From Callorhinus ursinus (Eukaryota > Chordata > Mammalia > Carnivora > Otariidae), in contig NW_020312859.1 of NCBI RefSeq assembly GCF_003265705.1, forward strand, positions 2,180,174 to 2,244,173: 64,000 nucleotides of DNA, read 5' to 3'. Positions 55,751 through 64,000 of the stretch are shown one piece after another. A program made the translations under genes and the position numbers. The notes under the pieces were generated by a model that saw only the letters and a program-made list of their open reading frames with translations, was not told the DNA's origin and ran no database searches. Positions within the stretch are counted from its first letter, which is position 1, and each line of letters starts with the position of its first letter.

Positions 55751-57735
55751 AATTGAATGCCATTCTAAGATCTGTTCAGAACAGCTCGGGGTGCTCTCCT
55801 CTCCTCATCTTATCTGGACGTTCCCTCCTATTGTTTGGCTACAGTGCACATAGTGAGAGCACGTTTTTAATATGGTTATATTAAACAAATCTGGCTATAC
55901 TATATTAAGAAGACTGCACATCATATTAATACAGGTTCACTGAAGAGTTGATGGGGGGATAGAGGTTAAGAAGGTAGAAGGAGAAAAAGGGCAAATAAAA
56001 AGAAACAAAAAAGTATTGCTTCACCAAAAAAACTTATCATGTCTGGTGTGATCCTATTATATTTATAAATGTATTAGAAAAAGAATGAATATCGCTAGAT
56101 CTCTGTGCACTGAATCCTAGAAATATTCATGAAATCTTACCAGCAGGAAAACAAGTTAGAGGATAATATATGTGTTTGAGAATACTTCAGTAGAAACACA
56201 TAAAAGTGCTATAAATGCCTTTATTCATGTACGAAAGAGGAGAAAGATATGAAGGAATACATACTACACTGTTAATATTGCTTACATCAGGGTGATGAGA
56301 ATGGGAAAGAAACCCAGATGAGCAGGTTTTCCTACTAGTTTCTAATTTTTTTACTTGTCACAACAAAAAGTCACTGTTGTGATGTGAAATATCAAAGAAA
56401 ATTACAATCCGTAATTAGAAAAAAGAACTCAAGGAATCTTGTGAATGAAGAAAACAGTATAATTGACAATTATATCTAAATAAACAATGAGATACATGTA
56501 ACCAGTAATACCAGTGTTGAGAAGGAATGCTTAAAATAGAAGTGTCATAATGTAAAAATGTAATAGTGTGTGTCGGGTATGATTCAGATGCCGTCCAAAG
56601 AAATCATTCTAGGTAGTTCAAGCAGAAAAAGAATCCAGCTATTGTATGAGTGTGTGTGATTGGTAGGAACTTGAATCCCATCTGCAGTTCTGGATGCGGA
56701 AGAGTCTGGGACAGATAGTCACTGGATTGCCAACCGCTACAGGGAGACATGCTGGGAGCAATTGAAATTCACATTGATGAAGACACTGCACAGAGCATGC
56801 CACCATCCTGCCACTGTTCACGCCCCAATCCATCCCCTACTTACGCTTCCAAACATCAGCAAATATTCACCTCCCAGAAGGAAAAGTGCCCACCTTGAGC
56901 AGGTCTGAGAACAAGAAAGGTAGAGAACAAGTACTGGAAAGTGTAGAGAGAAAAGAAATAAGAAAATGCACCCAGGAGAAGGAGGAGGCATATTTAGGAG
57001 AGAAGTTATCATCTTGCAGTGGCTGCAGCAATATCTCTTTGGCCATGGCTGATAGTAGGAGCCCTCCTGTTTCAGACGAGTTACTTAAGAATCAGGAAAA
57101 GTCCACGTATTTAAGGAACTGCCCATTGTTGTAGCAACGGAGGAGGGAGCCCTTGAGCTAAGGAACTAAGAAACCCATTCTAACTTCCCACCCCTCCTAC
57201 TCAGGTAAGGTAACTCTTTTCACTAGCTGGTCCGTGAAAATCTACTGATTTTAAAATAAGAAAGAAATGTGGAAATCACATAAGCCATACAAAAATACTG
57301 TTTTTTAAAAGCAGAAAAGAGTAGCAAAGCTTAAAAACATTTAAAACAGGATTTTTAAAATCTTCAGTAAAATGTCACCACAAACCTGAAAAAAATGGAT
57401 ATTCCAAAATGAATGTCCAAAATTACTGAAGCAAATTGAAACTATGAAGAACCACCATAAAGCAGAAATATAGAAATTCAAAGAAGAAATAGCAAGGTAA
57501 CAGGAAGATGTGGAGTGAAATCTGACAGACCTCGGGGGAGAGATTGAAGACAAGAACAAAAACATTGCCGAAATAAAGACCAAGTAAGGACAAAAGGAAA
57601 GAAAATAAGAAAAGCAAAGAACCACAAACTAAAAATGAAAAATAGCTTTAAAATGATTTCAGAGAAAGTCTTCAGTATAAAAAGTCACTAGAGACGCAAG
57701 AGACATATAAATCAAGTTGCACAAAGGAGAAAACC
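55750..57735. other. No gene seen; AT-rich, partly LINE-like
   Basis: Possible old L1 sequence at 57240-57735 (A-rich, AAATTGAAACTATGAAGAACC). The open frame at 56886-57134 has no supporting signal. Confidence 0.35.
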
Positions 57736-57736
57736 A

Positions 57737-57738
57737 AA

Positions 57739-57783
<45 letters not shown>
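57737..57783 (+). repeat. (AC)n microsatellite
   Basis: About 22 AC units in a row. Confidence 0.96.
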
Positions 57784-57784
<1 letters not shown>

Positions 57785-57835
57785 GAAGTAAACCAAAACA
57801 GCAAAATAAAAGAATTATTTAAAACCCTAATCGAG

Positions 57836-57988
57836 GGGCGCCTGGGTGGCTCTATTGGTTAAGCGTCTGCCTTCGGCTCAACTGAGCCGGGAGCCCGATT
57901 CTCTCTCTCTCCCCCTGCCCGCCACTCTGCCTACTTGTGCTCTCTCTCTCTCTCTCTGTCAAATACATAAATAAAATCTTTAAAAAAA
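57836..57988 (+). mobile_element. CAN-SINE with exact target-site duplication
   Basis: GGGGCGCCTGGGTGGCTCTA head and ATAAATAAAATCTTTAAAAA tail. AAAACCCTAATCGAGG flanks both ends, overlapping the SINE's first bases. The body is shortened internally. Confidence 0.95.
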
Positions 57989-57999
57989 ATAAAACCCTA

Positions 58000-59040
58000 A
58001 TCGAGGAAAATATTTCTGATATTAAAGCAGGCTCGAGTCTATGTATTGGAAGTTCACACCGTGGTAAACACAAGACGCATGCGAGTAAAACGCTTGGGCT
58101 GTAAAGATAGACATAGAAACCTCCAGGAACGCAACTCCCCTCAAAAACCAAAAACAAAAACAAAATTGGAAAAAAAAATCAGATGGAATGATGGCCAGAA
58201 AACAGCAGAGCAAAACTTAAAGGCATTGAAGGAAAGAGTACACACTGAGGATTTTTTTTGCACAACTACAAGAATATACTTCTGGACATGCAAGAACTCA
58301 AGGGATCTTGTTTCCAAGAGCTTTCCTGAGCAGTTTCTAAGGGACAAGATACACCCAACCCAGAAGATTTGTGGAAATTACTAAAATGACAATTGTTGAG
58401 CACTGGGCATTTTAACCGTGGAATAAAGACTAAGACAAAGTCGTAGCAAATAGTATGTAAATATGCCTTGCTGTGAAAATGTAGAAATAGTAAAATTTCC
58501 ATCAAATAGAAGGATGATAGGGAAGGAAGTTGGATTAAAGAGTAAGCTCGCTGATTGCTATATATGTAATAGTTTCAAGTCAAAGGATATTTAAAACACA
58601 GTAAGCTTCAACAGAATTAACCCCTTTTGTGCATCAAAGGACACTACCAGGACAGTGAGAAGACCAGCTGCTGGGAGAAAAGATTTGCAAATCTGATATC
58701 TGATTAGGGCCTAGTGTCCAGAATATATAAAGGACGCGTACAATTCAACAATAAAAAGATGAAACAACCCAATTTTAAAGTGGGCAAAGCACTTGAATAG
58801 ACCTTTCTCTAAAGAAGATATACAAAAAAATGGTGAGCACATGAAAAGATACTCAACATCATTAGCCACTAGGAAAATGAAAACCCAAATCACAAGATAC
58901 CACTTCACACCCCTTAGCGTGACTATACAATTTTTTATCTTCACGGAAACAGACAAGCTTTGGCGAGGAAATGGAGAAGTTGGAGCCCTTGTACGTTGCT
59001 GGTGAGAACGTAAGATGATGCAGCGTGAACAATCCCAGAG
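58000..59040 (+). mobile_element. Old L1 fragments, sense
   Basis: GAATATATAAAGGACGCGTACAATTC and ACCCAATTTTAAAGTGGGCAAAG are L1 ORF2 3' text (58540-59040). The part before that is less certain. Confidence 0.6.
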
Positions 59041-59059
59041 GTCTAAGAGATAACCAAGA

Positions 59060-61085
59060 GCTTGGGTCTCGTTGATCAATGGGCTCATCTGCTACGTGAG
59101 ACCCCCTCCGTGAGGACTGGGGGAGGTGGCTGTTTTCTCTAAGGCACAGAAACTAATACAAGGAGCCGGGGAAACTGAAGGCTCCACACTGGCCTTTGGA
59201 CATCTGGAAATCCATCTTCCACATCTGCAGGCAGCTCCCTGCCGAGCACCCCACTTTTACCCCAGCCTCCAGCTCTGCCTGTCCTGCCGCCTCACCAGAC
59301 ACATGCCAAGTCTCACTCTGCAGTCCCCTTCCCTCCTTTCTCTAGGGACTCCTAACCCCGGGGGAGCCCCCGAAATAGCTGCACCCGCCACTGGGAGGTC
59401 CCTGTTCTCCCCTGTTAGAGCCTGAGATTCGAACTCCACCGGCACTCCATCCCCCTGATTACACAGGAACCTCTCAGGGTGGTCTCTTTTGAGAAATAAA
59501 TGATGAGGTGACACCCTGTCTCTGACACCTTAGAGTCATTTAATAGAGTGAGCAGTAACTTGAGGGCAGGACAGACTTGGGGGTGATGGGAGCCTAAAGG
59601 AGGGAAGAGGGTTCCTAGACAGACTTGGATGACCTCATGGTTCTGCTGTGTATGCACCAGTCACATGCTCTGCCCCACGGAAGCTCCAAGGAAGGCCAAA
59701 GCCCCAGGAGGAGCCACTCTGAGTGTGGTGGGAAACTATGTTTTAGCATATCAGTCCTACAAAATACCATGTATTCATTAAAAATGATGATATCGGAGGA
59801 TACTTTAAGACGCAGGAAAATGTCTACAAAACCATCTTAATTGAAAAAGCATTTATTCAATATATGTGCGTAGTTTGTAATCGGGGGAAAAAAATAGCCC
59901 CATAAAATTCTCCTTCTACTCCAAAAGAAACACCAGATCATAGAATATAGGGCCCCTCTTTTCCTGAGAGCTTAGAAGACAGCATGAGGGATTCTAGGTA
60001 AACCCAGTGAAGAACTTCCTGGCTGTGAGGGTTGTCCTGGAATGGAATACCCTCTTCCTTTCTTAGGGTCAGACGAAGTAATGCCTTGCTTCCAAGGCCC
60101 AGGAACTGATGGGGATCACCGGGACACCATGACAGAAATCCCACCTTAGTTAGGAATCAACCGTGGGTCCTTGAGCCAGTTCTTTCCCATCTCCGGCCGA
60201 CTGTTTCCCCATCTTTCAAGAGGGAGGGTGGGGAGGATGGTCTTGACCTCCCGCAGTCCTGGTAAGGTACTATGGTTCAGTGGGGGTCTCTGTTTGGGGC
60301 CCCTTAAGACCCTGAACCCCCAGGGCCTCTTCCACCAAATGCAGGAGCCCTAAGGGTGAGTCCTTGGCTGTGATGATTTTTTGCTCAGGATCTCTTAGGG
60401 CCAGGGAAGGGGTCCCAGAAGCCACCTACATCTGCTGTGACCAGTCACCTCAGCCAAACAACCACCCTGATCATTGAGCCAGTCCGAGGCAGAGGGCAGT
60501 TCTACCAGAAGCCACTGGAGGTGATTCACCAGAGGCAGGGAGGTCTTTCTCTCCCCTAACCACAGAAGCCCAGGAGGAGAGGCCACAGCTGGCCTCCCTC
60601 ACCGTGCCTGCCTGGGCCCACGTTCTCCAGCAGAAAGCTCTGACCTTAACCTGAATTCCTCCTAGGCGTCCAGAACTCTGCCACCCCCTTCCTGCCATTC
60701 CAAGCTGACTTCTGTACCCTGCCGAAGCCATTGCGGGGGCTGCAAGACCCTGGAGAGCCGGGAGAGGGATCATCGGTCTCAAAAACCTTCATTCTTTGTA
60801 CGGATGAGAACAACTGAGGCCCGAAGAGGGAGCAGACTTGCCCGAGATCACAGCCCAAGTCCAGCAGGCAGGACTGGACGCTAGCCCCCAACACCAGCAC
60901 CTGCTCCCACCCACCCATCTTCAGTTCTTGCACAAGCACACCGGAACTGAGGCTCCAGGGTAGGGGGCGGGGCCGGGACGAGGCAAACAAGAGCCACTCC
61001 GTCCAGCTCATCTCCTTCCTCCCTTGACTCAGCTGCTCTAGCCTCCCTGGAGCTGCAGGGGTCAATTTAGGGGCCCCCAAGCCCT
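59060..61085. other. No gene seen; region where WFDC12 would be expected
   Basis: An MIR-like element lies at about 60785-60880 (ATGAGAACAACTGAGGCCCG). I could not find a leader exon or a WAP exon on the plus strand. Long minus-strand frames in the GC-rich part (60471-61425) are unsupported. Confidence 0.4.
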
Positions 61086-61087
61086 GC

Positions 61088-61097
61088 CTTATTAAGT
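61088..61097 (+). promoter_or_regulatory. TATA-like box of WFDC5
   Basis: CTTATTAAGT about 20 bases before the ATG at 61113. It is closer than usual, so the 5' UTR would be very short or the true promoter lies elsewhere. Confidence 0.4.
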
Positions 61098-61112
61098 GCT
61101 GGTAGCAGAAAC

Positions 61113-61197
61113 ATGAGGGCCTGGAGCCTTCTCCTCCTGGTGGCCCTCCTGGCTTTGGGGAGCCAGCTGCCTGCTGCCTCGGCCAGGACGAAGGGAG
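61113..61197 (+). CDS. WFDC5: WFDC5 exon 1 (signal peptide), gene continues beyond window
   Basis: ATG, then 28 codons: MRAWSLLLLVALLALG, SQLPAASARTKG, and a phase-1 donor GGAG|GTGAGT at 61197. It closely follows the WFDC5 leader as I recall it (a long Leu core, then GSQLPA). WFDC5 encodes a secreted protein with two WAP domains, a putative protease inhibitor. Neither WAP exon is visible in the remaining 2.8 kb, so intron 1 probably runs past the edge. Orientation opposite to PI3 agrees with human. Confidence 0.8.
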
Positions 61198-63680
61198 GTG
61201 AGTGTGGGTGGCTTCCTCTGCTCCAGGGACCAGGTAGCTCCTACCTCTCTGGGGAGAGTGAGGGTTGGGAGGGCAGGCAGCGCAGTGTGACGTCTGCATG
61301 TGTAGCTGCGGATGCCCGCTTCTGGGAGCTTCCAGCAGCTGGGGTTTGGTTTGCACCTCTCTGTGCCTACCAGCCGGCCTTGTGAGCAGCTGTGGATGTC
61401 TTCGTGCCAGGGTCTCGGTGCTCATCTTCCCGTCTGAGTGCGGGATTGTGTGTGCATGTGCGTACGTGTGGGTCTTTGTGCCTACTTGTCTGTATGAGTC
61501 TGGGTCTGCACGTGTGTGTTTAGGTGTGGCTGCAGGTGTGTGTGTCCTGGGGCCGTGCCTGTGTGCACGCGTGTCTCTGGGGGACGGGGGAGCAAACCTG
61601 TCTGTACCTGCTCTTCCGTCGATGTCTCCATGGATTATTAGGATCTGTGGGCCCGCCTGGCAGCGAGATGACCCCCTCCATCATCTTCTGTTGCTACTGA
61701 GGCTGTGCCTGGTCTGGTCCCTGCCCATCTTGTTTCTGTCTTTCTCAGGTCCTTCCCGTGTCCCAGAGACCAGTCTGTGCAAGGGACTCCCAAACTGGGT
61801 AGGGGGTGCAGTTTCTGGGATCTGCTGGGAAGAAGCTCCACCCCTACCCCTCTTCCAAGCCTCCTGGAAAAGGCTGGGGCTGACCTGTCAACAGGTGGGG
61901 GAGGATGGGGCTGCTGCGAGGCTAGACAGGTGCCTCCCCACCTGGGCAAGGCCTCCACTTCCTGCCTTTCTGGGGCTGGGACACCGTGACCTACATACAC
62001 CAGTGCATCCCTGGCCCTGCCTTGCAGGACCGGGACAGTAATGGGGACAGGTTCCCTCCTCTGCGGGCCCTGGGGAGCAGCCCCCTGCACCTCTCTGCCC
62101 CCGCTAGCCTAACTGATGCCTTCCTCCGAGGTGGGGCTCTCTCTTCCTGGGGCGCGAGCTGGTTTGGGGAGGAGAATGCTCAGACCCAGGCTGAGGAGGG
62201 AAGGATGCTAGCAAGTTCTAAGGCCAGACCCCTGCTGGCTGTGATTCATGTGGCTCAGCCGCATTCCTCCTCGCTGAGATGCGGAGAGATTGGGACTATT
62301 TTTATCCCCATCTTGCAGGTGAGAAGACTGAGCCACTTGAAATGGCAGTTCTGAGTCTCTCTTCCTTTCTGTCTGTTCAAGGCTCAGCCCCCGGCCCCTC
62401 CTCCCAGGAGCTCTCCTGGCTGTGTGACCACCCCAGCCCACAGGGAGATCCCTGTCAGACTTCAGGCACCTCCTCTCAGCTCACGCCCTGAGGCCTGAGC
62501 ACCTCTGGCCAGGGCTACCCCCCTGGACCTCAGAGCCTTCCCAGGGGCACGCCTACCGCCAGCTGGGGGAAGGAGGGGCTAATCCGGTTAGGGGGCTCCC
62601 TCGCAGACTAGCTGCTCTTTCTCCAGCAGGGGGCAGCAATTCAGTTTAAGACAACCCAGTTGAACAAGTGAAGTGGGTTTTGAGCACTTCCTGTGTGAGC
62701 AAGGTGCCCCCTATGTGTGTGGCTAGCGTCCAGTTAGGAGCTGGAGGGGAAGGGAGATGCAAGGTACAGTCAGGGCGCTGGCTGCAGGCTGCTGGGGGCT
62801 CTTGAACCTTTTCTCAGATGCTAGACTAAAGTGACGGCCTGGGACCAGCCTTCATCCTCCCCAGGACTCAGTGGTGGCGAGAGCAGAGGGGTGGGAGGTC
62901 AGAGTCCTAGCTCAGGCCCTTGTGGGTCTGGGCAATCACTACCCTTCCAACCCTTGACTTCCTCCTCTAAATGGAAGAAGATACTGAGTCAAGCCTTCTG
63001 CATGGAATCTGGAAATGGCCCAAAATCCTAACAAGAAAAATGGCTAGATCAGCTCTGGGACAGAACATTGTAGAGCTGTCAGAGGACCACCTCAAAGGCG
63101 AGTTCATACAGATCCCGGACATAAGGCTAACGTGCAACGAGACAAGCACACACTACAGGTGTGGCTGACTGCGGCCGGCCGTGTGACAGTGCACCAGGCT
63201 GGCAACAGCAGACGATGCTGGGTCGCCCTTCAAAATCCTGTCTTTCAAAGAGTCTCTGAGCCCAGCTGCTGGTGTTTTGCATCAAGGACTGTGCCTCAGC
63301 CTAACGGTGAGAGAAGCAGGCAAAGGGTCTAGTCTCACAGCCTCCAGCCAAGGGAGAGAAGCAGACAAATAGATGCGGAGTCACAAACTCTGAAGGAAAG
63401 AGTGTGGGGTGAGGGGGGGGAGGCTGACCTAGTTAGTCCTGGGTCAGAGAGGGAGGGTGTCCCCAGGATGCGAGGATGCAGTGTTTCCACTGAGACTTGA
63501 CGAATGTGGTGGAGAGAGCACTGGGCAAAGCGCTCAGCAAAAGCAAGGCCCCACAAAGAGAAGCAGCTGGGGAGCAGAGCAGGAGCCCCGAATGGAAAAG
63601 GTGTTGAGGATGAACACAGGGAGGCGGGCGGCCCCAGGCCAGGCACGGCCTGTTGGCCCAGGTGCAGATGTGGAACTTCA
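61198..63680 (+). other. WFDC5 intron 1 (partial); no exon seen
   Basis: GT-rich low-complexity text at 61430-61580 (GTGTGTGCATGTGCGTACGTG), then GC-rich sequence. Open frames such as 61265-62041 are repeat-driven. No WAP cysteine pattern found. Confidence 0.5.
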
Positions 63681-63684
63681 TTTG

Positions 63685-64000
63685 TTGCCATCCTTCATGT
63701 CATCTGAGTCTCAAACCAGCCCCGGAGGGAGTCCAGCTTCCCATTGCACAGAGAGAAAACTGAGGCTTGCAGTCAAAACAAAAACAAAAACAAAAAACTT
63801 GCCAGCCACTTGCAACAATGTGGATGGACCTTGAAGATGTTACACTGAGGGAGATAAATCAGCCAGGCAAAAACAAATACGGTATGATCTCAGGTCAGAA
63901 TCAAGAAATCAAAACAAAACAAAAAACAAGCTCCTAGATACAGAGAAGAAATTAGGGTTTGCCAGGGGTCATGGGTGAGAGGTAGGGGAAATGGGTGAAG
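63685..64000 (+). mobile_element. MIR-like piece followed by L1 3' fragment
   Basis: GAGAAAACTGAGGCTTGCAG is MIR-like. From about 63800, AACAATGTGGATGGACCTTGAAG...GATAAATCAGCCAGGC is the sense 3' part of an old L1, cut by the window end. Confidence 0.65.

Noticed and set aside
60646..61425. 259-residue minus-strand open frame overlapping WFDC5 exon 1
   Set aside because: Antisense shadow of GC-rich WFDC5 promoter/exon sequence and an MIR element, with low-complexity composition and no domain.
61265..62041. 258-residue plus-strand open frame downstream of WFDC5 exon 1
   Set aside because: Driven by GT-rich low-complexity sequence in intron 1 (repeated CVCAR-like residues). The regular cysteines come from TGTGTG text, not a domain.
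63130..63312. Possible WFDC5 exon 2 ending CWCFASRTVPQPNG|GTGAGAG
   Set aside because: A donor-like end is present but the cysteine pattern is wrong and no acceptor fits phase 1.

Overview
The window is mammalian nuclear DNA from a carnivore. It holds at least 19 tRNA-derived SINEs of the carnivore CAN-SINE type on both strands, with GGCGCCTGGGTGGCTCAG heads and AATAAATAAAATCTTTAAAA tails, and many carnivore-type L1 3' ends. The SINE bodies look like the bear/mustelid/seal form rather than the dog or cat form; that last step is inference from remembered consensus sequences.

The genes are part of the WAP four-disulfide-core (WFDC) / semenogelin cluster, which lies on human 20q13. From left to right: an SLPI-like gene with two WAP domains (minus strand, coding exons between 9849 and 12515); a short 3' remnant of a second SLPI-type copy (about 19.56-20.24 kb); a decayed third SLPI-type copy with two recognisable broken WAP exons (30.25-31.82 kb, minus); an intact WFDC15B-like gene (minus, 34496-34901, plus a predicted 3' UTR exon at 33.73-33.91 kb); a semenogelin (SEMG) pseudogene with an intact signal-peptide exon but an early stop in exon 2 (minus, about 36935-37590); PI3/elafin (minus, 52475-54190); and the first exon of WFDC5 (plus, 61113-61197), whose WAP exons are not visible and probably lie past the right edge.

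The recognised genes share one plan: a short TATA-driven first exon encoding a signal peptide, phase-1 introns, one WAP domain per exon, and a small terminal exon that is wholly or mostly 3' UTR. The products are small secreted protease inhibitors and antimicrobial proteins of mucosa and the male tract; semenogelin is the seminal coagulum protein of the same gene family.

Most remaining sequence is retrotransposon: old L1 pieces broken up by SINEs, younger L1 3' ends, three ERV-type LTR families and a MaLR-like LTR. A 28-base U6 snRNA fragment with a poly(A) tail and a 15-bp target-site duplication is inserted at 26.3 kb.

The main points for follow-up are: the SEMG gene broken by a CAA-to-TAA change; a reading-phase conflict at intron 2 of the SLPI-like gene; the three SLPI-type 3' ends spaced about 10 kb apart; a Lys-Arg pair in the SLPI-like domain-2 inhibitory loop where human SLPI has Leu-Met; and the failure to find WFDC12. 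Exon limits were read by eye from splice signals and frame, and similarities were judged by eye without alignment software.
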